A stretch of 64,000 nucleotides of DNA from Seiridium cupressi (lineage: Eukaryota; Ascomycota; Sordariomycetes; Amphisphaeriales; Sporocadaceae): assembly GCA_036674765.1 (NCBI GenBank), contig JARVKI010000134.1, forward strand, positions 27,114-91,113. The letters run 5' to 3'. Under the pieces are notes generated by a model. That model was not told the DNA's origin, did no database searches, and was given only the letters and a program-made list of their open reading frames with translations. Position numbers and translations under genes: made by a program. Positions 30,335 to 42,287 of this stretch are shown in pieces. The stretch's first letter is position 1, and the number at the start of each line of letters is the position of its first letter.

Positions 30335-33045
30335 TCATATTACCTTGTATGTTTGAAAATCCGATTTCTGTCTCCCTCTGCCTTGTGCCCTTTCTAATTC
30401 CATAACTTCACCATCCATGATCCCATGTACGTAACTAGGACATGTTAGCTCGCCACAATGCTCACGAACAACGGCTGTTTATTGAAACTCACCTTTCCCC
30501 AACCACGATACAGCCTTCTGGATATTCTCGGAGCACCCAGGGTGTACTTCCTCCCAGAAGCACAGTCACGATGTCGCCCGGCCGTGTGTTGGGGTGGCCG
30601 ATGCCCAGATACCCCTTTTCTGTGACAAAAAGGGACCGTCCTATTGATTGGGGGTTGACCCCGTAGTAACTTGTGCCTTCTACCATCTGGCGCATCAAAA
30701 GGTTAAACACTGCATCAAAATCATCGGTGTTCTGAGGAGGGAAGTTGTAAGGCTTCATTAGCTTCAGGAAGCGAGATTCTTGCATCTTTTTGAGGCCTTT
30801 GGGAAGCCGGTAAAGGCTGGCACCGTCTAGAATCCGGTCTAAGAAAACAGTTCGCCAGAAGGCCTCAAGTCTGGTCTGGTCCGTGTGCTGGTAGACGCTT
30901 TGTCCGTTGGTATCTGCCATAGTTTGCCAATGCTTCAAGATGGCAATTTGAACATCATCGGATCCCTTGACACCATCTCTCAAGTGCCCTGGACTATTTG
31001 AATCGTGCTGTTGTAGTAATATTAGTGTAAAACCCATAGGCAGAGCCACCCCCGTGATTGTGTCCACTGCCAACCCGTACAGTTCAAGGATCTCGTCATA
31101 CGATGAGAAAGTGAACGGCCATGGCGACATAGCCTCCAGACTGGCATGATAAAATGTCTCATCAGAAGACTGTGTGCTATCACGTAGATGCATGAATGAT
31201 CTAATCGCACTATATTGTGAGTGTTGCCCCAGGCCGATAGAATTGCTGACTCGAAGCCAGTCAGGTATATTGGCAGACCAAACCTGGACCCAGGACGGAC
31301 CAGAAATTGTTTCTCGCTTCTTTTTATTCAACTCCCAGTAGAATGCCAGAGGCCGTGCGGCAAGAACATCCAGGCTTCGACTTGTCTTCAGAAAGAATTT
31401 GGTTACTTCTAGATGTAGTCTTTCAAGAGGAATATTGTAGTTGGGCTTAATGGCCATTCTTTCGGCGCTCTGCGTGGGCAAAAGACTGAGCAAGGCGAAT
31501 ATCTTGTCTCTCCCGTCTGTTGCTTCAAACTGTGCCGATAGAGACAGCAATTGTGCCAAAGAATAGGCCGGCTGCGTGTGAGACGATTCGATTTGTCTTG
31601 GGAGAGAACAGATCCATGTGTCCCTGGTCAGGGAAAACAATTCTGCGAGTAGTGAGGTGTAGCGGCTCTTCTTGTCCTCAAAGTGAGCATGTGAACGGCC
31701 GCCACGCTTGATATATCTGTAAAGGAGAGCTTGAAACAAAGACCATTCTTCCGAACGGTTGCCACATTGAACAGTAAGCTTTTTAGCCAGTGACGCTTCT
31801 TGTAGAACCCACACTCTTCTCCACCATGGCCTAGATAGTAAGTTAACCCAGCCCTCGACATCATCCGTAGCGTAAGTGGCAAAGACGTAATGCGGAACTC
31901 CCATGATAGTTTCCTCGATCAGATTCTGTTTTTGCAAGATGCATATACGATTGAAGAACTCAGAGTCTTCCTCCGAAATTGGTTTTCGCTGGTGATCGCA
32001 GTCGGTATAGAGTGCTTCCGGTAAAGCAGGCAGCTCACTTATTTTTTTCCGACTCAACACTACACTCTGCACAGTAAGGTTCAGGCTGGAACGATTATAG
32101 ACTTTGAAGCTCAATGGCCCATTGTGGCATCTCAAGCGATGAGATGGCAGAACGATTTATGTCCAATTCGGTAAAAACGCGGGCGCTCGTGTTGGTCTCT
32201 TGGCCAAGCCATATGACAACCCCACTGGCGTTTGCGTATATTTGATCCATCTGTGCGACCTGGCTCCCTCTTTCCCTCGGGTCTGACTGGTTGATACACA
32301 GTGCATCAATCCACATTACTCGAGGGGTACTGTCGCGTCTCCGTAGGTGCCTAAGGGCAGCTTCCAGGTTCTCCCCTAGCGCGACTTTCCTGTCATTCAG
32401 GGTGATTGAGCGTTGTGGTGAGGGTGAGCCCCACACATATGATAATGCTTCGTAGGCAGGACAGTCTGTGAAATCTACTTCCCGTATCGTGCAATAGATA
32501 GGGTCGTAACTCTGAACAGCTGATTGAATGGCGATCAAGCGAATATTACCAGATTTCGACAAGGGTTGATAGATGCCGGATATTAGCGGGATTGACGTTG
32601 TAGCTGTGTGCAGATCATAGCTGTGCAAACTCCTGATGACGATTATCTCCCGCCATTTAAAGGGCAGCTTGTTAATGAATTGATCAACGAAGATTCGGTA
32701 TTGAACTCCAAGCGGGCTCTTATGGCTCTCTGTCGTGCGGTGTTTGAAGCGATGGTATTGTAGCTTTGCGAATAGTATTGTCTCGTAAAGCAAATTTGAC
32801 TCTTGTCCAGAACCGAGATGGACTGTGCATTGAGGAGCGAAATGCTTTTGAGGCACAATGCAACAACGAGAGCCAGATCCATCTACGAAAATTCCTTCCG
32901 AATGTGGAAGAGCGACCCAATTGTTTTCAAAATCATCCAATTTGATAATGGGGAACGTTTTCCCTTCCCAGAATTCCTCGATGGCGCGTTCACTGGTTTG
33001 TTGATCGAGTTTGTCGAGAAAGAGAAGGGGGGAGAGCGGTGCCAT
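30335..33045 (-). CDS. HET-domain protein (heterokaryon incompatibility type)
   Basis: Proposed exons 33045-32103, 32059-30493 and 30434-30335 give about 869 residues. The HET domain shows YEALSYVWGSPSPQRSITLN, VMWIDALCINQSDPRERGSQVAQM and VVIWLGQE, then after the join PWWRRVWVLQEASLAKKLTVQCG. The last exon adds SYVHGIMDGEVMEL after the conserved TEKGYLGIGHPNTRPGDIVTVLLG, the usual HET-6-like C-terminal pattern. The second intron (GTGAGT...CCTAG) is convincing. The first (43 bp, GTCTAT...GTGTAG) is short and weak; a frameshift is the alternative. Such proteins can trigger programmed cell death on non-self recognition. Partner unknown; an AAA+ ATPase gene is the divergent neighbour. Confidence 0.82.
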
Positions 33046-33849
33046 CTGGACGGCCTGGTAAACAGTGCTTGTTGATTGTGATTATGGTTTCGGTGTATGC
33101 CAAAACATTCACAACTAACTACATGTACCGTGGAATATTGTCAAGTTGCGAGACCCCCTCCTTCCACCTTAGGAGATGTGCCGGCTTTTGGTCACATGCA
33201 CACAAAGCCTTTACCAACAGCCAACTAAGAAAACACTGAGAGTTGCAGTCCTTTCGATGGATCTCAGTGGATGATATTTATAGTGATTGGACGATAATTA
33301 TAGGCTTATGCGGGCGGCTCGCCCGGCGTAGCTGGAACTATCACATCCCCCGCTCGACGTTGGCGAGGCTGCATCAATATCATGGGCTGTCAAGTTTCAC
33401 AGCGCCGGGGTGGGTGCCACAAGGCTTCATCTCGCATCTCAATATGTAAAAACATAGGTCAGAATCCCATGTTCTGAGTTTCATAATTTTACGAAGGCTG
33501 CAGAATGGGTGCTAGCCTGCCGGGCCTCACTCGCCGATCGCACTTTTCTGCCCGGTAATTGGTGAAGGAGAACCATCCAAGTTTATATGTTTGCCGATCT
33601 CTATGCATTTGGTATGTCTTACCACATTCTACAAATATATGATTATATATGGCTTTGTATCGAGTCTAAATCGTGCTGCATTCTACCGATTCATTTGCTT
33701 TTCCAACCCCGACGTGAGTCGCGGATAATACCACATTCCGCTCTAATCAAAAGCGCGCCGGTCGTGGAATCATCATAACAGACGCTTCTGATTAGAAGTT
33801 CTAGGATGTGGGTGACGAATTTCAATTGCCCTTTGAGACGCTAGCTGCA
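33046..33849. other. Divergent promoter, HET / AAA ATPase
   Basis: An 804-bp region between two divergent genes with no supported coding sequence. It is AT-rich around 33480-33660. Confidence 0.45.
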
Positions 33850-36226
33850 ATGTCATATACTCTCAAACGCATCACTGCCAAGGCTTTGGGGAAGCGGCCC
33901 CCGAGGCCAGGCGCTGAAGAAAGCAACGGCACCTCGCGATCCTCGACCAAGAACCCCATAGACACTTCCAATGCCATCCGTTTTTCGGATATCCTGTCAC
34001 CATCACGCTCATCTTTGGATTCCTCTAGTGGAAGTCACTCCGGCACATCGACTGAACCGGAGCAGGGCCTTCAATGCGAGATCAAGACACTATACGAAGG
34101 CCCCAGCAAGTGTCAATGCTGCATCAATTGGGTCGAAACATTTCCCGATGACCTTCGAAGCTCAGTGGAAAGGCAAGCTGAAACAAAGACGAAGGCCGTC
34201 GTGGCGCGGATGAGAAAGAACCACAGCGAAGGAAAGCCGCTGGTTCTAGATTCCATTGTTGTCCAAAGTCCGAGGCTCAAACAACTGCTCAGCCAAGTCT
34301 TCCACGGCTATGAAGGCATCACAACTAGCCTCAAGCGCCTGGTTTTCAAAAGCCCCTTCCATCCCTTCTATTATAGATGGAACCTTCTTACCCAGCTCGT
34401 CGAGGACCAAGCTGATGACGACTCCATTGGTGCACATCATGCTCGGCTCTTCTACCGGCTCATATATGACGAAATGAAAGAAATGGTTGTAGAGGTGAAC
34501 GATCTCGTCAAGAACCGTGTGATTACGTTTGAGTACCTCTGGGCAATATTTGAGCCTGGCGTTCGCATCTTCTCAAGTTCTTACATCGACGAGGTCGATA
34601 AAGGTTGCTTTTACATTGTCGATACGTGCAACTACATACAAGACAGCCGGGGCACAAAATATCTCGAGCTGAATGTCAAGTTCGTGGACTACAACGGTAA
34701 CAAATATGGATTTCGAGCCGCGAAACTTACTATCGAGGAATGCGTTGGTACGAGGTCGATCACGGAGCTGGAAGCTTACCCGTCAGAGTATTGTCCCGAG
34801 CTCGAACATCTGGAGGCCATGGCCCTTGATCGTGGACATAGGTTCCAGGAGCTCGAAGGCATCCATTACATGGCATATACAGGTCTGGCTTTCCGGATGG
34901 AACGAAAAGGAGACCTACAGGTTCGAAACGTATGAACTCCTGTGGGACACTACCGCAGATAAAGACGCATATAGTTGCTGACATGAATCTTAGATCGATG
35001 GTCGCATCGTTGTGGATGCGGCGTCTCACAAGCATTTCAACTTTGAGCAAGCTTTTCTGCTGACAGACCTTGACTCCAACTCAGTTGCACCGGTCATCGA
35101 CGTTAAGGATCGGGAACATGTCTCACGTTCGTATGCACGATGTGGAGGAGTATGTTATGGTTCAGAGGGCCCGTCCCCACCTCCGCACGATCGTTTGCAG
35201 AGGAATGGTCTCACCAGGGCAATAGGCACGAAGCATAAGGAAAAGCCAAAACAAGGTGATGTCATCGGCCCTTTACATGTCGTTGAGCTAACCGTCGGTT
35301 GTGTGAATAGAACTAACTAGGGACCAACTAATCCTCTGCACTGCCCATGTACGAGGGTATTCCCTGAAAATCAAGAAATGGCTTCAGTTCTCCATTGATT
35401 CGATAAAGCCAATCTCATGGAACGAAAATGCCTTTCCCAGTCTTGTGCTTCAAGACGGCCGGAAAGACTTGATCCTCTCCTTTGTGGAAAGCCATATCGA
35501 GAACAAGTCCGCGTTTGATGACGTTATCGAAGGCAAAGGCCAAGGTGTCATCATGCTGTTAGTAGGGAGCCCAGGCGTCGGGAAAACACTCACGGCCGAG
35601 GCCATCGCCGATTTAATTCAAAAACCGCTCTACGTATTGAGTGCTGGCGAGCTAGGCTCAGATCCGCATGATGTTGAGAATAAGCTCCAAGCCATATTGG
35701 AGATTACGGAAAGATGGGATGCGGTTCTACTCTTCGATGAATGTGATGTGTTTCTCCAGAAGCGATCCCTTAATGACATGGAACACAATGAGATTGTGTC
35801 AGTTTTCCTTCGGTAAGTGATGCTCTGACCCAGGACTTTTCTTTGATATAAAACTGAGATTCTGCAAGGATACTGGAGTATTACAAGGGTATCCTGTTCA
35901 TGACTTCAAATCGGGCCGATGCGATTGACACAGCGTTCCAGAGCAGAATACATCTGACGCTACGTTATCCAGATCTTGACTCTGCCGCCAAGAAACAAAT
36001 ATGGACCCAATTTGTCAAGAATTCAACACTTGAGCATGGCCTGATAGATGCCGATTTCGAGGAACTCAGCCACCTTGATCTAAATGGCCGCCAAATAAAG
36101 AACATGGTTAAGATTTCAATGCTTTTAGGAAAACGGGAGAAAGGTGTCCTGAATCGACGCATCATCAACACTGTCCTTCATTGTACTGAAGCTGATGCGA
36201 CATTGATTCAGGCACAGACGAATTGA
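33850..36226 (+). CDS. AAA+ ATPase with N-terminal DUF7025-like region
   Basis: Exon 1 33850-34929, a second exon from 34994, and exons ending 35812 and spanning 35869-36226 are clear. The join in the middle (about 35131-35320) is uncertain; one in-phase solution gives about 688 residues. The N-terminal half has LAFRMERKGDLQVRN/IDGRIVVDAASH, typical of the fungal DUF7025-AAA family. The AAA core has Walker A GSPGVGKTLTAEAIA, Walker B VLLFDECDVFL and, in the last exon, ILFMTSNRADAIDTAFQSRI (sensor 1 and arginine-finger region). These ATPases are abundant in accessory regions of mould genomes and their roles are mostly unknown. The start is the ATG of MSYTLKRITAKALG. Confidence 0.82.
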
Positions 36227-36354
36227 GAAGAGGAGGATTCATCCTAAGCTGCGCACTATAGTCGAGGCATGGAGATTGTCAGATGATTTAACCTATTTAT
36301 CTAGTTGACTACGGTTTAATTACAGTTACTCCCTTTTACAAAAATATAATTAAC

Positions 36355-36836
36355 TCATGTCACGGTCTGCGTTAAATATAGGTTTTGCTGTACCTGGAGG
36401 TTAAGATTGTGAAAAAAAAAAATTGATTCGTCTGTCGACTCGACGGCGTAGAGATATACATAACAGACACTTGACCGCTGGTACCACCGAAACATCAAGT
36501 TTAATGCAGCCAAGAAGCGATCATTGCCTGCGGACTTGTCAATACAGCATGTGTCTATCCAGGTATAGTCCAACCCGTCGCGCTTGGCCTGTTTGCAGCA
36601 GCCCCTTATCTTTGCCCATACTGGGCCTCGTCATTTGGGAAACCATCTCGAGCTTCTCGAAAAGATTTCTCATTCTGTTCAGGTACCCAGCGATGGGAAA
36701 GGACGGCGTATGCTACCTTCAATTTCTTTTTAGATTTGGGACCATCTCCGTGACAGTGTACCAAATTGTACGTGCGTACGTTAATGAGATACATGATTGC
36801 TATGTTATTTTTACTTCGTATGGCTGTGCTGGTCAA
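36355..36836 (-). pseudogene. Broken HET-domain gene fragment
   Basis: Two pieces of one HET domain in different frames. The first reads MYLINVRTYNLVHC and YAVLSHRW (start of a HET-E/HET-D-like protein). The second, after a stop and frame change, reads CKQAKRDGLDYTWIDTCCID and LNLMFRWYQRSSVCYVYL. The copy stops soon after at a run of A/T bases (36412-36423) and lacks the rest of the gene. It belongs to a different HET subfamily from the intact gene at 30335-33045. Confidence 0.8.
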
Positions 36837-36867
36837 GAGCCATGAGCACCCACGTCGAGGATAAAAG

Positions 36868-37266
36868 ATGTCTCCTCCTCAGGACTGTTCGCCCACTCCT
36901 GGTTTCAATTGCTGCCTCGAGGACTTGACGTGTCATATTGACTTGGGGGAATACGGGGTTTCAACCAGTTGGGGTCCAATGATAGTTTGTTTTTTATCTA
37001 ATGGTGTTTGTGCCAAGGACCAGCCGAGGGACGCTCAAGCCTTGCCAAATTGTACCGGTAGCATTGATGGCCGCCAGATGTGCTACTGTTGCAAACTCAA
37101 CCTAGTGACCATTGGGCACATTTACCACGAAGGTGCCTTGAGGTGTCGCCCGAGTCAGCTTGCTTCTACCATGCCGGTGCTTTGCGCGAGGCACATCTGT
37201 TTTCCAGATTCCAATGGGATAAGGCCATTCGATAATAGACTTTGTCATTGTGGATATATTTGGTGA
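36868..37266 (+). CDS. Unrecognised Cys-rich open frame
   Basis: A 132-codon frame opening with ATG and carrying about 16 Cys (CSPTPGFNCCLEDLTC near the start, MCYCCKLNL in the middle). There is no signal peptide, no membrane helix and no family I recognise. It is divergent from the HET relic and may be a chance frame or a decayed gene. No function is proposed. Confidence 0.2.
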   Translation: MSPPQDCSPTPGFNCCLEDLTCHIDLGEYGVSTSWGPMIVCFLSNGVCAKDQPRDAQALPNCTGSIDGRQMCYCCKLNLVTIGHIYHEGALRCRPSQLASTMPVLCARHICFPDSNGIRPFDNRLCHCGYIW

Positions 37267-37269
37267 GAT

Positions 37270-38887
37270 CTAAGTTGTTACACCATTCTTTCCATGTGGC
37301 TCATCCGGCTCGTCCTCAAACCTGAACTTGCTGCCATAATGATCGGCCCTTAGAGTCTTCTGCCCCGGCTGTCTAAGTAGATTCTCTCTGAAAGTCCCAC
37401 CGGGAACGGCGTAACCCTCAAACATCAGGCCGCGCTTCCTCAGCTCCGGGATGAGAAGCTCGCAGATGTCCTCGAACGAGCCAGGATTACTGATATACGC
37501 CATATTGAACCCGTCGACGTCAGCTTCGTCGATCCACTGTCGAGATGTCAGCATGTCACCGACGAATTCCCGCGTATTTGGGGAGGGACCTTACCTGTTC
37601 CATAATGTCGGCTATCATTTCAGGGGTTCCAACTGGCGATGGGTGAAAGCCTCCAATCGCGATTTTGAGACCGAGCTTTCTTCGCGTCCACACGTCACCG
37701 TCCTTCTGGCTATCGCCGAAATTTCCCAGAAACCCCTGGACTGCACTCTCTTTCGGATTCGACGTGTCGAGCTTCAGCTCCTCGTCAAGCGGGTATTTGC
37801 TCATATCGACGCCCGTGTATCCCGAAAACTGCGCCAAGGCACCGACCACGTCTGCATGCTCTTGGGCTTCCTTGAACTTGGCCTCCGCTTCCTCCGCTGT
37901 TCTGCCTAGAATCGGGTTGATGGCCGCGAAGAATTTGATAGTAGTGGGATCGCGACCTGAAGCTTTGGCAATTTCGCGAGCGGCTTTGATCTGATATGTG
38001 GCTTGACTGGGGACAAGACCACCTATATATACGGCCTCGGCATGCTTTGCAGCGAATGCCTGGCCGACTTTCGATGTGCCGGCTTGAAATATGACCCTGC
38101 ATATGATTAGAGATTTACGGCAGTCATGAAATTTCCCCCCTACGGCAGCACTCACGGAGTTCTCTGGGGCGACGGATGCATCTGGTGTCTCGCATGGATG
38201 CGGAGGTGCTTCCCCTCGTGGTCGATCTTCTTGATCTTTGAGGGCTCGTACGCGATGTGCTTCTCGCGATCCCACACTTGCGCGCCGTCTGCCCAGGACG
38301 CGTTCCACAGCTGGTACATGACGTCCATGTACTCGTCGGCGATCTCGTACCGCTGGTCGTGGGGCACCAGGTCCCGGCCAAAAGCGTCCGCCGCCGCCTG
38401 CGACCAGCTCGTCACGACGTTCCACGCAATCCGCCCTTTGGTCAAGTGGTCCAGCGTGCTGAATGTCCGGGCTAGTGGAAAGGGCGGGATGTAGCTGGTG
38501 CTTCCCGTCACGCCGAAGGATATGGATGTTGTGACAGCCTGGACATGGTCAGCCTCATATACTCTGGGCCTTTCGCGGTCTACTTGCCGCCATGGCTGAG
38601 ATGATGACCAGGGGGTCCAGCTGGGCGACTTGCACCCCAGCGCGAAACACAGCGTCCATGTTCCCACCATATACATCATGGCCCGCGTAGGTATCAGCGA
38701 AGAAGATGGCCGTGATTCCAGCCTCTTCTCCTAATTTTGCCATGTTGATATAATAATCGAGGCTGTCCTTCGTCTTGGAATTATCTCCAGGCCGAGACCA
38801 TTGGCCAGCGCACTCATGGTTCCCGGTACATGCAGTCTCGAAGAAATTCAGATGAACCCTTTTGCGCGGTGGAACCTGTGTACCCAT
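37270..38887 (-). CDS. FMN-dependent monooxygenase, NtaA/SnaA/DszA type
   Basis: Four exons on the minus strand, 38887-38588, 38538-38156, 38096-37595 and 37536-37270, give 483 residues, near the family norm of about 450-480. It is a bacterial-luciferase-like flavin monooxygenase needing a separate FMN reductase. Family stretches are VHLNFFETACTGNH, AGITAIFFADTYAGHDVYGG, SISFGVTGSTSYIPPFPLARTFSTL, GRIAWNVVTS, VIFQAGTSKVGQAFAAKHAEAVY and the C-terminal DGFNMAYISNPGSFEDICELLIPELRKRG. The first intron uses a GC donor (GCAAGT), supported by the AMAAVTTSISFGV continuity. In bacteria relatives act on nitrilotriacetate or dibenzothiophene sulfone; the fungal substrate is unknown. Low similarity to either neighbour's pathway. 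Confidence 0.9.
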
Positions 38888-39863
38888 CTTGGAAACAGCG
38901 GTGGGTGGGCCGTATTTGATTGTGTTTGATTGGATGTCGTGAATTATTCTAGACAGAAATATTACAGTTTAGATGGGACGGTGACCGTATAAATTCGAGG
39001 CGACCGTATGTATGAAGGAATTCTACAAGAGCGACTGCCTAATAACCGATCAGTGGGGTTTCCATCTGAATCCTATACGCAAGTCCCGATTCGCCAATTG
39101 TCATGTCAGGCTAGCACATATGCACGAACTCCATATTCAGACTTGATTCTTCGCATATAAAGTACGACGGGATCTCGAAGTCTCCCCTACACCTCGAATC
39201 CAAGCACTTCACAGTCAAACAGCGGGATTAGATGCTCATATCCCGAGTCAAAAGTCTTATCTATCGGGACGGCGTGGCCCCGGACAAGGTGCGGGTTCTC
39301 CGCTAGCTTCCGAAGGCTCGACGGAGACAATTGTGGGCGTTTTTGCAACGGGACACCCATCCACAGCCTTCTTACCAGTCGGCCTTTAAGCCAAAATAGT
39401 CGGATATCTGTGATTACCTCGTCTCGCATCCTAACTGGCTTGGCTTGGAGCTTTTTAAGCATCAGTATGACGATGCCTATCTCTCCCCTGACCTCGATCA
39501 GATCCCGGCAGACAACGTGGGGACACTATAGATAACGGCAGTCACTCTTTTGATATGCTCAGGTCGTGCTCACCATACATATTCTAAGGTTCTTTAATCT
39601 AGCCTGGAGATAAGCATAGCTTTGTAGGAACCCCTCAGCCGATCCAGCTTGCAGGGTACTCACCAACCTGGATGTGTGCAGCGCGATACTAGGGACAACT
39701 TGCAGGATATTTAATAAGAGGGCATCCACCTTGATTCTGACATGCGCTGGTGCATATACTGACAGCTTACCGACGGACCTGCCCTGCTGTAGAGCCTAAT
39801 TCTGTTCGTCGTCAACATTTTTGAGCCTTTCCTCGCCCCTGTGATCAATCAACTGCGCCTGGC
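38888..39863. other. Divergent upstream region, monooxygenase / permease
   Basis: Nearly 1 kb between divergent genes. A 91-codon minus-strand frame (39187-39462) begins MLKKLQAKPVRMRDEV but has no recognisable domain; I do not call it a gene. Confidence 0.4.
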
Positions 39864-41417
39864 ATGGCTGAAGACAAGGAGAAGAAGGCGCTCGAGACTT
39901 CGGTCCTGGGCCAGAACTCGAGCGAGCCCAGCATCCACGACGGAGCCATCTCGTATGACGAGGCCGAGCGCGAGATGCACGAAGTTTTCAAGAAGACCGA
40001 GAGCGGCGTCGACTTCCGCACCGTCACCTGGCAAAGAGCAACCCTGATATTCCTAAAGATTCAGATCTCCACCGGTATCCTGGGCATCCCGGGAGCCCTG
40101 TATTCTCTCGGCGCTGTCGGTGGAGGACTCTCGATTATTGGATGGCAGATTTTGAACACTTGGACTGCTATACTCCTGGCTGAGTTCCGCAACCGACACC
40201 CCGAATGTCACAGTAAGACCACAAATCGCACACATGTAAATATATGCGTTCCAGATCCTAACATTTCATCCATAGCACTCGTCGACATGTGCGGCAAGAT
40301 GTGGGGGCCCATTGGAAAGGAGTTTGTCGGCGTCATGTTCATCATCGCCTACGTCTTCTGCACGGGCTCTGGGATCTTGGGCACCTCGATCGCCTTCAAC
40401 GCCCTCTCGGAGCACGGGGCCTGCTCGGTCGTCTTCAGCTTCGTCTCCACCGTCATGGTCATCATGGTCTCGAGCGTCCGCACCTGGGGCAAGATGACCT
40501 GGCCGCTCACGGCTGGCTTCGTGTCCGTCATGGCTGGCGTCCTCACCGTGACTATCGGCGTCACCCTGCGCGACCGACCCGCGGCGGCACCCCAGACGGG
40601 CGATTTCGAGCTCGGCTGGTATGCCATCGCCTACCCGACTTTCGCGGCGGGTATGACGGCCACGGCGACCATTTTCATCTCGAGCGCGGGCGGCCCCGGG
40701 TATCTGCCCGTGATCGCGGAGATGAAGAAGCCTAAGGACTACAAGAAGGCCATCATCCTCGTCAGCTTCATCGTCGCCGCCGTGTACCTATCCGTCGCCG
40801 AAGTTATATACCGGTGGTGCGGTGTCTGGGTCGCGTCTCCCTCGCTGGGCAGCGCTGGACCGCTGCTGAAAAAGGTCGCCTTCGGACTGGCGTTGCCTAG
40901 TCTGATTATCTCAGCGGCCCTGTTCAACCATACGGGCGCCAAGTACGTCTTCGTGCGCATCCTGCGCGACTCACCACACCTACAGATCAACAGCTTCGTC
41001 CACTGGGGCACCTGGCTGGGCGTGAACATCTTCCTCGGCGTCCTGGCCTGGGTCCTGGCCGAGGCCATCCCCATCTTCAACTACCTGATCGCCCTCGCCG
41101 GCGCCATCTGCTTCGCGCCCATGAGCTTGATCTTCCCGGCGTGTCTGTGGATGTTTGATTTCGGCCATTACAGCACTGGAAAGCCCGGGCAGATTGCTTT
41201 TTTCTACTTGCATATTCTGATCGCTCTGGTTGGAGCGCTTCTCCTAATAGGAGGCACGTAAGTGATATCTTTTCCCGGCCAAATGCTTACCAATAAAACA
41301 CGTACTAATAAACCTCAATACAGGTACGGCACAGCGCTGTCCATCAAAGAAGCCTATGCAACTGGCACGATCGGAGGTGCTTTCAGCTGCGCTGACAACT
41401 CGGGCACAGTTGCATAG
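39864..41417 (+). CDS. Neutral amino acid permease, AAAP family
   Basis: Exons 39864-40212, 40276-41257 and 41324-41417 encode 474 residues. A hydrophilic N-terminus (about 55 residues, acidic and basic) precedes 10-11 membrane helices. Family signatures include FLKIQISTGILGIPGALYSLGAVGG (helix 1) and MTATATIFISSAGGPGYLPVIAEMKKPKDYKKA. The layout matches fungal Mtr-type N-system transporters (Aa_trans). Introns are GTAAGA...CATAG and GTAAGT...TACAG, both in phase. It probably imports neutral and aromatic amino acids at the plasma membrane. The gene has strong GC-rich codon bias, unlike the HET/AAA block to its left. Confidence 0.9.
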
Positions 41418-42287
41418 AAGACTGTCTTAGAATACGAGAAGGAATTACGACGTGATAGACGAACAGACCAAAATGGATCGAGTACAGACATGCATCGCAC
41501 TTTCTGAATGGTGCTGCACACCGAGCTCTGAAACCTCTTGATGACTCCGCCCCTACTTGGGGTATCACTGCATATGTCGTCCCCTGGAGCATCTGCACCA
41601 CTTAAGCCGATTATTCGTCGTCGCTCATACCGCTCCTTTTGCTCATTGGTCGATTAAAGAGATTCACTGCAATTTCCACGCTCCACAAAGGACATAGTTC
41701 CCGTCACAAGATTGATCGATTGATCAATGGCGTCCTGTTCCTCCTTGAAAGTGGGAACGGTAGGGTGGCATGCATACAACACAGCCTCAGTAAGGCACAT
41801 GCTCCGCTTCGCCCCCGTGAGCTGCCTCTCAATCAGACCCTTAGTGAGGGTTGAGATTGCAGTGAAAGCCAAGCTGACTATATTAACACCGGGAATATCC
41901 TGTCTTCAAGCACTGCAAAGACTCTGTCCTCTTCAACTTCTTGTGCACCTTTGCTAGACGTGCACACAGTGATGGAAAACTGAGTGAAAAGGAGAGTGGA
42001 AACTCCAACGTAGAGGAGTGGTGTGAACACTAGATTCTAGCCAATGTATCTCGCATTACGTTGATTCAGAGGCTCAGGTTTACGAGGCAGAGCCGGATAC
42101 CGTGTTTAATGACGGATAAGGAAGATGTCGTGTGGAAATTCGCCATTAATTCTGATCATATGCTAACCACTCCAATTAACCGCATGTCGCCAGTCCATGG
42201 TATCTCTGAGCCTTGTGAAATCTGCTATTCCAGTAACACTTGAGTTACAATCTGCTGTCCTGGCCTATCCTTGAGCCAACTTGGGTT
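41418..42287. other. Intergenic, accessory/core boundary
   Basis: No supported gene. The permease and CWC22 genes converge here. Frames at 41639-41957 are short and unconvincing. Confidence 0.5.

Noticed and set aside
39187..39462. 91-codon minus-strand frame upstream of the permease
   Set aside because: No domain; lies in a divergent promoter region.
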